From: Stomorhina lunata
Lineage: Eukaryota; Arthropoda; Insecta; Diptera; Rhiniidae
NCBI GenBank assembly: GCA_933228675.1
Contig: OW121743.1
Coordinates: forward strand, 69,442,834 to 69,506,833
Direction of reading: 5' to 3'
Length of the DNA: 64,000 nt
A program made the translations under genes and the position numbers. This document shows, in pieces, positions 29,365 through 40,375 of this stretch; the first letter of the stretch is position 1, and each line of letters starts with the position of its first letter. Under the pieces are notes generated by a model. The model was given only the letters and a program-made list of their open reading frames with translations, had not been told where the DNA came from and made no database searches.

Positions 29365-29917
29365 TTCTTCTTCTGTTATCCTTGACTCCCAGTGGAGCAT
29401 AGGGCCTCTTGGTTTCATTCATCAGGATGTTCTTGCATACATTAGGCACCTCCAAAATCCTTGTGCCAGCTGCCGTAGCAGGGGGATTTCTAGCATGATT
29501 ACCCCTTGGAGTAGTATATTCTGTTATGTTGTTTCTTTCTATGCTTAAAACATCGTAAGTGTTAAGTCGATGGATGATGAGTCCAAAGACAAGAGCCACG
29601 TTTGTAAAGCGAGTCGCTCGATCCGAAACAGACACCCGCTTGTAGCCGCAACTAACATGTTGAACAGACGCTACAGTTCCGTACTTTACAAAGTACAATT
29701 ATCTTAGACCCTTAGACCAAATACGTCGGAATGGCTTCAAGATAACTCCCTCTCACGTTGGCCCTGACCTAGAATCCCACTCGGGTTATTTACCGCATCT
29801 TCAACTAGGTTGCTCAGGTTTCCAGGTTGTACCACTAGGAGGTGTGAGTAGGAATTGAATACAGTTATTACCTGTTAGCAGGAAACCCAGGAAACAACTG
29901 CATCCCATTTACATCCC
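29365..29917 (-). mobile_element. RTE-tailed short retroposon (SINE-like) with 12-bp target duplication
   Basis: The element is bounded by AATAAGTGTATC on both sides. On the minus strand it ends GCTCCACTGGGAGTCAAGGA then TAACAGAAGAAGAAG, the same 3' end as the RTE-like LINEs at 45.6, 50.2 and 55.0 kb. Its body is unlike the RT-coding pieces and has no long meaningful frame. It may be an RTE with its middle lost or a SINE that borrowed the tail. Confidence 0.75.
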
Positions 29918-29929
29918 AATAAGTGTATC
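29918..29929. repeat. target-site duplication, right copy
   Basis: This is the second AATAAGTGTATC; mariner sequence resumes after it. Confidence 0.75.
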
Positions 29930-29980
29930 GAACTAAATAAAAATTCATTCCCAAGGATGTTACTTTTCACTCCACCTATA

Positions 29981-30490
29981 ATTTCAAATTTTAGTTAATT
30001 TTTCTTAAACAAAGTAATAAATTTCTATGTTCATGACAAACTTTTAAATTTCAATATAGTTCATATCGAGAGCTTAGATTTGAAAGGTACAATATTCCAT
30101 ATCGGTTAGATATGAGTTTTTGATTCCAAACAGTTGCCTGTTTGCATTTTTATTCAAAAATATAAGATTCATCTTCTTTGTCCTGAAATTAGAAATTCCT
30201 AGTCATATAATCTTCCCTGATTCTTTCCCATATTTAGTGTTTCGTGTTTCTGTTCTTTTCGGGGAGTTTTTTACTTAAGAGAGCAATTCATAAGTTACTC
30301 TCATTTGTCCGAACTTACCCAGAAAGTGAAGAAACAGACCTTTTAGTACATAAAACTAATAGTATTGGAATTCATGACATAAAGTTATTTTGTTCTTAAA
30401 ACCAATTCCAATAATATTATTTCTATGACACCCCTGTATAAAATGGCAAGATTTAGCGGATATATTTCCCTAGGCATTAAGAAGAAAGCT
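29981..30490. other. AT-rich DNA with a fragment of the palindromic MITE
   Basis: At 30,288-30,330 TACTCTCATTTGTCCGAACT then TACCCAGAAAGT matches one arm of the palindrome at 33,793-34,141. Nothing else is recognised. Confidence 0.45.
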
Positions 30491-30493
30491 ATT

Positions 30494-30877
30494 ATCAACG
30501 GCTTTATAGCAATGTTGGGCAAAGTCTCTCTAATTCTCTCATACTTTGTAATTTGCCTAACCCTAGGGTTAGTAAAGTTAAAAATCAGAGAGACTTTGCC
30601 CAACATTGCTTTATAGTATAAAGATTTTGCACTACAATAAATTGATTTTCTATATGGTATATTTGAAAAGTCCCCTAAAAAAGACTTTTCAAATATACTA
30701 ATGGAGACTATTATCCAATGAGAGAAAGCTATGGCACACACACGTGCTAATAAAATGTATGTTTGTTTTGTGCGTTTATGTATTTTTCGTTGTTCTTTAT
30801 CCACTTTAATTTCACTTTTGGCAGAAAAAAAATGTGTATATAAAAATATATATCTTTAATAATAGAGTCTTTGCTAT
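30494..30877 (-). mobile_element. small TIR element (ACTCTATAATATAAA family), copy 1
   Basis: The right end TCTTTAATAATAGAGTCTTTG and left end CTTTATAGTATAAAG are decayed versions of the termini of the 41,911 copy. The body carries CACACACACGTGCTAATAAA and AATGTATGTTTGTTTTGTGC. A 101-bp MITE is inserted near its left end. It is non-coding. Confidence 0.6.
30509..30609. mobile_element. 101-bp MITE with TTTATA target duplication
   Basis: GCAATGTTGGGCAAAGTCTC (from 30,509) is inverted at GAGACTTTGCCCAACATTGC (to 30,609), and TTTATA flanks both sides (30,503-30,508 and 30,610-30,615). The related element copy at 30,990 has the site uninterrupted (GACTCTATAGTATAAAG), which shows the empty site. 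The AACCCTAGGGTT palindrome lies inside. Confidence 0.8.
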
Positions 30878-30989
30878 TTTTGCTGCAATCGGGTTACATT
30901 TGACCACTACTGAGAAGGTATTATGTAGTCGAACTTGAAGAACTATAATATTTAGCAAACATATTTCTGTAGTTATTAAAAAGAAAGCT

Positions 30990-31515
30990 ATTATCAAAGA
31001 CTCTATAGTATAAAGATGGTCCATTTCAAAAGTCCCATAAAAAAGAGAGTATACCGCTTTTACTCTAATTCGGAACAAACTAATGGAGACGATTACCACA
31101 TGAGAGAAAGCCAAAGCACACACACGTGCTCATGAAATGTATGTTTGTTTGTGCGTTTAAGTGTTTTTCATTGTTCTTTATCCACTTCAATTTTACTTTT
31201 GTCAAAAAAAAAAAGTATGTGACCTTCTCCGAGAAAAGGGACCTAGTGTGTGAAAATTAAATTTTGAGGAAAATAAAAATACATTTTTATTGTTTTTCTT
31301 ATTTTTTTATCGATTTTCCAAGTTCGTTTTGTATGTTTTTATGAGGTACATAATTTGTTATCAGAAATCTAACCCATTTCACCTTATTCTACACCCTTTT
31401 AGGTACCAGAATCCACTCTTAAGTCCAAACCTGATTTTTGACACACAAGGTCCCTTTTTTGGAAAAGGTTACATATGGTGTGCGATATATTTACATTATA
31501 AATAGTCGTTACTAT
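30990..31515 (-). mobile_element. small TIR element (ACTCTATAATATAAA family), copy 2
   Basis: It starts GACTCTATAGTATAAAGATG and carries AGAGTAT...TTTTACTCTAATTCGGA, CACACACACGTGCTCATGAA and AATGTATGTTTGTTTGTGCG, the same order as copy 1. A further MITE sits near its right end, with the terminal TTTACATTATAAATAGTCGT following. Confidence 0.55.
31219..31472. mobile_element. MITE with GACCTTCTCCGAGAAAAGGG ends
   Basis: GTGACCTTCTCCGAGAAAAG then GGACCTAGTGTGT pairs with the inverted right end, which reads GTAACCTTTTCCAAAAAAGG then GACCTTGTGTGT on the minus strand. It interrupts the TIR element copy 2. It is non-coding. Confidence 0.7.
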
Positions 31516-31675
31516 TATTGTTGCAATCGGCTCACATTTGACGTAGTGTTAAGGTATCATATAGTCGGACTTGAAGAACTATAATGCTTTACTAAATATT
31601 TTGTCCATGTGGTATTTCAATATAGCACCCTTTAAATTTAGGCTTTCGATATTTGAAATATGTAACTTATAGCCT

Positions 31676-32001
31676 GTTTCACGATTTCGAAAGAAAATCT
31701 ACTCGAAAGAAAGTGAGTAACTCGAATTCGAATCAATTTTGGTTTCACTATTTCGAAGCCTTTCGTTCATTTCTATTCGAAAGCAAAATATCGAGTGACT
31801 CATTTTGACATTTGCTTTCGTTTTCGCTGGTAACTTGTTCGAAATAGTAAAACAGAAATTTCTATGAAAATACTTACGTTTTCTTTCGACTTGTTTTTCG
31901 ACTTATCTTTCGCATAAAATAAAGTTAGTGAAACGAAAAACCAAATTTCTTTCGTATAGGATAAGAAAGAAAGCATTCTTTCGAGATCGTGGAACAGGCC
32001 A
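31676..32001. mobile_element. MITE rich in TTTCGAAA, about 326 bp
   Basis: GCCTGTTTCACGATTTCGAA then AGAA at the left is inverted at the right (on the minus strand GCCTGTTCCACGATCTCGAA then AGAA). The interior is a series of TTCGAAA and CTTTCG motifs, many of which can pair. Confidence 0.75.
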
Positions 32002-32139
32002 TTAATTTAATTGATTACACTTCATTTTATTGCTTTCATATCGATTAAAAACTTTAAGGGTCACATTTTATTATTTTTTTGAGTTATAAATCTAATTTCG
32101 CGCATGAGTGATTTTAAAAAAAATCAAATTCAAATATAA

Positions 32140-32935
32140 TTATACCCTTCACCACCATAGGTGGAAATGGTATTATAAGTTTGTGCTGATGTTTGTAACG
32201 CATAGAAATATTTGTCTTAGACCCACATTTTAGTATACCAATAGGCTTAGAATCACTTTCTGAGTCGATTTAGAGATGTCCGTCCGTCCGTCCGTCTGGC
32301 TGGCTGGCTAGACCCCCATGTAAACCCCCATGTAATCAAACTACAGGTCGCAGTTCTAAAGATAAATTGATGAAATTTAACACAGATCATTTTTTTGATA
32401 ATGGGACCATTGGGCTATTGAAATTCGTCAAAATCGGTCCATTATTTATGGTACCTCCCATAGGTCCCACTTCCCGGAATTGATATATTGGCCACAAATA
32501 TCAATATTTTTTCATGAAATTTAAAACAAATACTGCATATGTAGACTTAAATCACTGTACCAAATTTCGATAAAATCGGTCCACATTTGACCATAGCTCT
32601 TCTTTAAAAACGCACTAAATGAGACAAAAATCACTAAAACGCTCATAAATCTGAAAATTATGACAATTTTAAGTTTATTTTTTGCAAACCTGATTTTTGA
32701 AAAAACTGTAATCAATTTGCTAAATTTCAAGATGATCGGTCCACATTTGACCCTAGCCCCCATATAAGTCAAAATGACAACAGCTTAAATTTATAAGCCT
32801 TAAGAAAATGTTCGTATTTGGACAAAATTTAGGAAATATTTATTTATATATGAAAAAGTACAACTTTGACTTTAGTGGTAAAGGGTATCGTATTGTCGGG
32901 CTTGACCGACTATAGCACTTTCTTACTTGTTTTTT
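32140..32935 (+). mobile_element. DINE-1/INE-1-like element, best copy
   Basis: It begins TATACCCTTCACCACCATAG and carries GTCCGTCCGTCCGTCTGGCT at 32,279-32,298 (the GTCY microsatellite). Several related blocks follow, each with CGGTCCA(C/T)(A/T)TTTGACC, and it ends ATCGTATTGTCGGGCTTGAC then CGACTATAGCACTTTCTTAC. The repeated ACCATAGCTC or ACCCTAGCCC blocks are internal tandem remnants. It is non-coding. Confidence 0.75.
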
Positions 32936-32939
32936 AAAT

Positions 32940-33785
32940 AAACACATTCCAAAAATATTTTAAAAAGCTAAGTGGCCATTATAAATATTTAAAAAAAAAA
33001 TATGTTCATTAAATAGTTAGCAAAAAAGTAATAAAATATAAAAAGTATTTAATTAGTAAAAAGAAAACTCTACCATAAATAAAAGCTAAAATAAAAGAAA
33101 AATTAATACAATAGAAATAGAATAAAAATACAAAAATGCTCTATAATAAAACACTTTTCAAATATTTACTAACTTTAATATTTTATTTTAACGTTTTTTA
33201 TATGCAATCAAACAAACAAACAAAAAACCAACCAACCAGAAAGAAAGTCAATCATTTGCAATTCAAACACACCTAATTTTTTATACATTAAAAATTAACA
33301 AAAAAAAAAATAAAAAAATATGTAAAAAATCTATTTATTAAAGCTAAAACAAACAGATACAAAATAAACTCTAAAACAATAAAAATATTCTATTAAAATA
33401 AAAAAAAAAAATTTAAAGAAACAAATTAAAAATAAATTTATAAAAAGAGCTTATTTTTCATAATTTATAAAAATTTAAACAAATAAAAGAAAATGCTTAA
33501 ATGAAATGAAAAGGAAATAATTTTTGATACGCTCATATGCCATATAAAAAAAAAGTAATAAAACAAAAAGCTACTCAATAAAAATTTAATTCTTAAAATA
33601 AAAACAACATAATTTTAAAAATATACAATCCGATTCATTTAAATATAACCACCTAAGGCTAAGGCGTCTTAACAAAATGTCTATACTAAGAAATTGTTTG
33701 GAGAAAATTATTTAATTGGTTGTAGAAGATATTAAGTAGATACTACTCCATATTTTAAATAAGAACTATTTAACTTTTTTTAACA
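32940..33785. other. very A-rich intergenic DNA
   Basis: Long A runs and AATAAAA-like strings occur throughout, with no gene or repeat boundary seen. Confidence 0.4.
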
Positions 33786-33792
33786 AAACTAA

Positions 33793-34141
33793 CCAATCCA
33801 GTCCGAAGTTACCCAAAACTCACTTATTTGTATTCCCTTAATTTGTATTCCCTGTAAGTTTTGTTGTTTGATAGATATAACTCCTAAATTACTCCCATTT
33901 GTCCGAACTTACCCAGAAAGTAAAAAATCAAACTTTTAATCAAAGAAAAGTTTAGTAAAGATTCAAACCAAAAACAGAGGGTTTGAATCTTTACTATATT
34001 TTTCTTTGATTAAAACTTTGATTCTTTACTTTTTGGGTAAGTTCGGACAAATGGGAGTAATTTAGGAGTTATATCTATCAAACAACAAAACTTACATGGA
34101 ATACAAATAAGTGAGTTTTGGGTAACTTCGGACTGGATTGG
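33793..34141. mobile_element. palindromic MITE with arms of about 165 bp
   Basis: CCAATCCAGTCCGAAGTTAC (33,793 on) is inverted at GTAACTTCGGACTGGATTGG (ending about 34,141). The arms match nearly base for base through CCCATTTGTCCGAACTTACC to the centre near 33,975, apart from an extra AATTTGTATTCCCT-like duplication in the left arm. TA flanks both ends, as with Tc1/mariner insertions. It is non-coding. Confidence 0.8.
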
Positions 34142-34149
34142 CTATAGAA

Positions 34150-36560
34150 ATTTTTTTTTTTTTTAATTTTTCTATAGATAATTTTTTTATCAAAAATTTT
34201 TCTATAGAAAATTTTTTATCAAAAATTTTTCTATAGAAAATTTTTTATCAAAAATTTTCCTATAGAAAATTAGTTTATCAAAAATTTTTACTAAAAAATT
34301 TTCTATAGAAAAATTTGTGATAAAAAAATTTTCTATAGAAAAATTTGTGATAAAAAAATTTTCTATAGAAAATTTTTCTTTAGAAACTTTTTTTTATCAA
34401 AAATTTTTGTATAGAAATTTTTTGTTTGTCAAAAATGTTTCTATAGAAAATATTTTTGTCAAAAGTTTTTCTATGGAATTTTTTTTATCAAAAATTTTTC
34501 TATAAAAAATTTTTTTTATCAAAAATTTTTCTATAGAAAATTTTTTTTATCAAAAATTTTTCTATAGAAAATTTTTTTATAAAAAATTTTTCTATAGAAA
34601 ATTTGTTTATCAAAAATTTTTCTATAGAAAATTTTTTTATCAAAAATTTTTCTATAGAAAATTCGTTTATCAAAAATTTTTCTGTAGAAAATTTTTTTAT
34701 CAAAAAATTTTCTATAGAAATTTTTTTTATCAAATATTTTTCTTTAGAAAATTTTTTTATCAAAAATTTTTTTATCAAAAATTTTTTTATAGAAAATTTT
34801 TTTATCAAAAATTTTTATACAGAAATTTTTTTATAAAAAATTATTCTATAGAAAATTTTTTTTATCAAAAATTTTTCTATAGAAAATTTTTTTATCAAAA
34901 ATTTTTCTATAGAAAATTTTTTTATCAAAAATTTTTCTATAGAAAATTTTTTTTATCAAAAATTTTTCTATAGAAAATTTTTTTTATCAAAAATTTTTCT
35001 ATAGAAAATTTTTTTATCAAAAATTTTTCTATAGAAATTTTTTTTATCAAAAATTTTTCTATACAAAATTTTTTTATCAAAAATTTTTCTATAGAAAATT
35101 TTTTTATCAAAAATTTTTCTATAGAAAAATTTTTTATCAACAATTTTTGTATAGAAAATTTGTTTATCAAAGATTTTTCTATGGATTTTTTTTATCAAAA
35201 ATTTTTCTATAGAAAATTTTTTTATCAAATATTTTTCTTTAGAAAATTTTTTTATCAAAAATTTTTCTATAGAAAATTTTTTTATCAAAAATTTTTCTAT
35301 AGAAAATTTTTTTATCAAAAATTTTTCTATAGAAATTTTTTTTATCAAATATTTTTCTCTAGAAAATTTTTTTATTAAAAATTTTTTTATCAAAAATTTT
35401 TCTATAGAAAATTTTTTTTATCAAAAATTTTTATACAGAAATTTTTTTATAAAAAATTATTCTATAGAAAATTTTTTTTATCAAAAATTTTTCTATAGAA
35501 AATTTTTTTATCAAAAATTTTTCTATTGAAAATTTTTTTATCAAAAATTTTTCTATAGAAAATTTTTTTATCAAAAATTTTTCTATAGAAAATTTTTTTA
35601 TTAAAAATATTTCTATCGAAAAAATTTTCTATAGAAATTTTTTTTATCAAATATTTTTCTCTAGAAAATTTTTTTATTAAAAATTTTTTTATCAAAAATT
35701 TTTCTATAGAAATTTTTTTTTATCAAAAATTTTTATACAGAAATTTTTTTATAAAAAATTATTCTATAGAAAATTTTTTTTATCAAAAATTTTTCTATAG
35801 AAAATTTTTTTATCAAAAATTTTTCTATTGAAAATTTTTTTATCAAAAATTTTTCTATAGAAAATTTTTTTATCAAAAATTTTTCTATAGAAAATTTTTT
35901 TATTAAAAATATTTCTATAGAAAAATTTTTTATCAAAAATTTTTCTATAGAAAATTTTTTTATCAAAAATTTTTCTATAGAAAAATTTTTTATCAAAAAT
36001 TTTTTTATAGAATATTTTTTTATCAAAAATTTTTCTATAGAAAATTTTTTTATCAAAAATTTTTCTATAGAAAATTTTTTTATCAAAAATTTTTCTATAG
36101 AAAATTTTTTTATCAAAAATTTTTCTATAGAAAATTTTTTTATCAAAAATTGTTCTATAGAAATTTTTTTTATTAAAAATATTTCTGTAGAAAAATTTTT
36201 TATCAAAAATTTTTCTATAGAAAATTTTTTTATCAAAAATTTTTCTATAGAAAATTTTTTTATCAAAAATTTTTCTATAGAAAATTTTTTTATCAAAAAT
36301 TTTTCTATAGAAAATTTTTTTATCAAAAATTTTTCTATAGAAAATTTTTTTATTAAAAATATTTCTATAGAAAAATTTTTTATCAAAAATTTTTCTATAA
36401 AAATTTTTTTATCAAAAATTTTCTATAGAAAATTTTTTTTTTATCAAACATTTTTCTATGGAAATTTTTTTATATAAATTTTTCTATGGAACATTTTTTA
36501 TCAAAAATTTTTCGATAATAGAAAACTTTTTCATGAAAAATTTTTCTATAGAAAATTTTT
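34150..36560. repeat. 30-bp satellite array (CTATAG type)
   Basis: About 80 units of TTTTTCTATAGAAAATTTTT then TTATCAAAAA run in tandem. The period of 30 equals ten codons, so all units share a frame and give long spurious peptides with repeated IEKFLIKKFS. CTATAG with flanking A/T runs is self-complementary. Unit variants (CTTTAG, CTCTAG, TACAGAA) recur in blocks of about 320 bp (from 35,340 and 35,660), showing larger duplications. Confidence 0.9.
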
Positions 36561-36779
36561 TGGAACGAAAATATCTAAAAAATATTAAAATCTAAAATTG
36601 TTTAATATTAGAATTTATTTCTGTTTTGAAAAATATTCCCAATATTTACAAAAATATTCCCAATGTTTACAAAAATAATAGTGACGTGGTAACATTGTTC
36701 AAGATTATATTTCTTTGTTCTCTCGAACCATTTAATTTGTTGCTATAAATTGGATTTTGATTTGTTTCTTTGCCTAATC

Positions 36780-37600
36780 GAAATCCGTCGACATTTTGGG
36801 GTACCTGCCTTGGGCCCTCATTTTTTCACCTATTTTTTTTCTCAATGTACAAGTTGCAATTTTAAAGAGAATTTAGTGAAATTCAACATACGTCTATTAA
36901 TTAATTAATTAAAAAAGTGGTATACTTATTTTGGTTGAAATTCTTCGACTCCTTGGGGTACCTGCCTTGGACCCCCATTTTTTGTTTACCAATTTTTCTT
37001 TTCAATGCACAAGTCGCAATTCTCTGCAGAATTTGATGAAACAAACGTCTATAAATTAAGAGCTCTGTTAATTTTGTTTAAAATTAGACCACCCCTAGGG
37101 GTACCTGTCTTGGATCCCAATTTTTCACATATTATTCTTTTTTAATAAACAATTTGCAATTCTCATCCGAATTTGAAAAAAATCGGCACTCGTCTATTAA
37201 TTGATCTAAAAAAGAGTTATACGAATTTTGATTAAGATCCCTTGACTCTTTGATGTACCTGCCTTGGACCCTTAGTTTTCAGTTATTATTGTTCTAAATG
37301 TATAAGCCGGAATTCTCAATGGAATTTGAAAAAAATTGGCACACGTCTATAAGTTTACCCAACAAAGAGCTCAACCAATTTTGGTTGAAATCCGTCTTCT
37401 TTTTGGGGTACCTGCTTTAAACGCCCATTTTTCATGTATTTTTCTTCTCAATATAAGCCGCAATTCTCAACAGAATTTGACAAATTTCGGCACACATCTA
37501 TTGGTTGGACCAACAAACTAATTTTAGTTAAAATTAGTTAAAATCCGTCGACTCCTAGGGGTACCTGCTTTGGACTTACACTTACATTTAATTTGATTAA
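36780..37600. repeat. tandem repeats of about 145 bp with GGGGTACCTGC core
   Basis: GGGGTACCTGCCTTGG or close variants occur near 36,798, 36,955, 37,098, 37,254, 37,405 and 37,558. Each is followed by CCATTTTTC and by GCAATTCTCA...GAATTTGA...CACGTCTATT. That makes six diverged units. Confidence 0.8.
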
Positions 37601-38365
37601 AAAGTTGCGCCTAAATGACTGCAACACTTTTAGCATAAATTATGCGTAACAATTTTGTACTTTTTTCAGAAAATTTTGAACTTTGTTCTACGATCGGTAA
37701 ATTTCGGTAAATTTTTTTTGCTCAATCTAAACAAGAGACTTCCATCTTTCACGTGGTTATGGTGGGAGTACCGAGTAAAACCGAGCCAACTTAGTTTTTG
37801 TACGAAGAAAAACGAAAACACTGAATTTTGTAGAGTTTTTTTGATTTCCTGATATCTCCTAAGCTATATAGGAGACTAAGTTATTTTCTTCATTTTCGAA
37901 CTTTCGTAATATTAGGTCACCCTAATCTTTATATTATACCTAGAAGCAAATAGTAAACCTATCTCAGCCGATTTCTTTATATAATAATTTAACAATATCG
38001 TTTTATGTGGGTATATTTAAGTGAATTGGACTGTATTTAGAAAAATATATTTAATAACAAATATTTATTAAAAATAATTTAATTATAATAAATTTTATAG
38101 CTGGATTTATAGTTTTGTTTTAACAAATAAACATAAATAAAACTCGCTAAATAATTACAAAAATTATTATTAAAATTATTAGTTGCAATTTATTAACAAG
38201 TTTTAAGTTTTTCCCTTAAGTTTTTTACTACAAAAAAAAACTCAATAACATTTTTTTTGTAAAAACAAGAAAATATCATGAAAAGCTAATAAAAAATTCT
38301 TATATATAAAATTTAAAAATAAATAAATATGTAAATTTATTAATATTTATAATAATAAAAAAAAT

Positions 38366-38397
<32 letters not shown>

Positions 38398-38790
38398 TAA
38401 AAAAATTATTAATAAAAAAAAATATCATAAAACTTTATTCAAAAACAACCAACAAAACTAATAACAAACAAAAAAAGCGACACAAAGAAAATTATTAAGT
38501 AAAAAATACAACTTTAAAGCGCAGCTTTTATGACTAAATGACAAAATAATTATGAAATAAATAAAAGCCAAAAAAAGAAAAATTGAAATAAAAATATTCG
38601 GCAGATTAATAAAAAATACCTCAAATTTTCTTAATTTAAGAAAAGGTAAGTAGCTACTTCAGAAACATTTAAGAAAGTCAAAATCGGCTATGTCGAATCT
38701 TAAAAACTGCCGGTCATCAATTAACGACATCTACTAAACTAAACTTTAGCTATCAGGCTAATAAATAATCTTAATTACTTACTTAAATGG
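37601..38790. other. AT-rich DNA, nothing recognised
   Basis: There is no gene. At 38,340-38,400 AATAAATA repeats. ACTTACTTAAATGG at 38,777-38,790 resembles the LINE end at 53,680. Confidence 0.4.
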
Positions 38791-38799
38791 CCTATATTC

Positions 38800-39470
38800 A
38801 CAACTGAAAAATTTTTTATCAAAAATTTTTCAATAGAAAGTTTTACCAACAATTTTTCTATATTTGTTTAATCAAAAATTTTTCTATAGAAATCTTTTTT
38901 ATAAAAATTTTTTTATAGAAAACTTTTTTATCAAAATTTTTCTATAGAAAATTTTTTAACAAAATTTTTTCTATGGAAAGTTTTTCATTAAAAATTTTTC
39001 TATAGAAAATTTTTTATAGAATTTTTTTTTATAAAAGATTTTACCATAGAATTTTTTTTTATCAAATTTTTCTATGGAAATTTTTTTATCAAAAATTTTT
39101 CTATGGAATTTTTTTTATCAAAAATTTTTCTATGGAAAATTTTTCTATAGAAAATTTTTCTATATTTGTTTTATCAAAAATTTTTCTATAGAAAATTTTT
39201 TATCAAAAATTTTTCAATAGAAATTTTTTTATTAAAAATTTTTCTATAGAAAATTTTTTTATTAAAAATTTTTCTATAGAAAATTTTTTTTATCAAAAAT
39301 TTGTCTATAAAAATTTTTTTTATCAAAAATTTGTCTATAAAAAATTTTTTTTATCAAAAATTTGTCTATAAAAAATTTTTCATCAAAAAGTTTTCTATCA
39401 AAAATTGTTCATCAAAAATTTTTCTATCAAAAATTTTTCATCAAAAATTTTTCTATAAAAAATTTTTCTT
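38800..39470. repeat. CTATAG satellite, degenerate array
   Basis: The units are the same as at 34.1-36.5 kb but with many deletions, for example CTATGGAA and CTATCAAA forms. The array is broken by the foldback element that follows and continues at 40,190. Confidence 0.8.
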
Positions 39471-39473
39471 TAT

Positions 39474-40195
39474 TTGGGAATTAATTATTCGAACTTTAGA
39501 ATTGATTGAAAAATTAGGTTTAATCAGGCTTGAGTTCATTTAACTTTTAAATTATTAATTTTGAAAATTTGAAAAGTAATTGTGGAGAAAAAACTGAAAA
39601 AATTATTTTTGAACGCGGCTCAGTGGATTGCAATTTCTGTCCCGCCACAGGACGTCATCAGCACTTAGCGCCCTCGACCATTTGAAAGTTAAATGAACTC
39701 AAGCCTGATTAAACCTAATTTTTCAATCAATTCTAAAGTTCGAATAATTAATTCCCAAATAAATAAAAGCAAAGGGCACGTTGCATTTACATACATTCAT
39801 GTAATTTACTTACATACATATGTTGTTAACATTGTTACTATTCTAAAAATAGCATCAAACCAAAAAGTCTTGTTCTTCTCTACATGCCAACGGCAAGTGA
39901 AAAGATCGAGCAAAACAAGTAATAGGAGAATACACAATCAATTAAACGTAGTGATGTTCGATCAAACTCAATGAGTTAAATTGATGATTATCTCTGCAAT
40001 TTGACAACTCGACTGTGGTCGAGGGCGCTAAGTGCTGATGACGTCCTGTGGCGGGACTGAAATTGCAATCCACTGAGCCGCGTTCAAAAATAATTTTTTC
40101 AGTTTTTTCTCCACAATTACTTTTCAAATTTTCAAAATTAATAATTTGAAAGTTAAATGAACTCAAGCCTGATTAAACCTAATTTTTCAACTAAA
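39474..40195. mobile_element. foldback-type element with about 200-bp inverted arms
   Basis: The left arm (about 39,496-39,685) runs from TTGAAAAATTAGGTTTAATC to GCACTTAGCGCCCTCGACC. Its inverse is at about 40,011-40,193, with GGTCGAGGGCGCTAAGTGCT and TGATTAAACCTAATTTTTCA. A third, inverted copy of the outer part lies at 39,688-39,760. The 250-bp centre (39,760-40,010) has no gene. Satellite units abut both sides, so it was inserted into the satellite. Confidence 0.75.
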
Positions 40196-40375
40196 AAATT
40201 TTTCTATAAAAAATTTTTCAATAGAAAATTTTTTATCAAAAATTTTCAATCGAAAATTTTTTTTATCAAAAATTTTTCTATCGAAAATTTTTTTATCAAA
40301 AATTTTTCTATACAAAATTTTTTGATCAAAAATTTTTCTATAGAAAATTTTTTTAGCAAAAATTTTTCAAAAAGA
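40190..40375. repeat. CTATAG satellite, short array
   Basis: Six or seven 30-bp units of the same family continue the array interrupted at 39,474. Confidence 0.8.

Larger units (their letters stand above)
28399..29980 (+). pseudogene. degenerate mariner transposon interrupted by a retroposon
   Basis: Broken frames code recognisable mariner peptides in order: CTPDQKHEREGTSKECLDLL, RRLVTADETWIHLYTLENR (first catalytic aspartate in TADETWIH), LLRRLKAKIAAKR, then HPPY.PDLATSGYYLIPNL (last catalytic region, with SDY changed to SGY) and FPESCF.DGIKKFE. The frame is cut at 29,353 by the element at 29,365-29,917 and resumes after it. The termini TAGGTGG...TAAAAAGT (28,400) and, inverted, TAGGTGGAGTGAAAAGT (29,963-29,979) look like decayed TIRs. 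Many stops and frameshifts show it is old. Confidence 0.75.

Noticed and set aside
34317..36386. Long frames with repeated IEKFLIKKFS or YQKFFYRKF
   Set aside because: They come from a 30-bp satellite (ten codons per unit), which keeps one frame open. There is no start context and no homology.
34150..36560. Regular short repeats resembling a CRISPR array
   Set aside because: Units are contiguous with no unique spacers, no cas genes are nearby, and the genome is eukaryotic.
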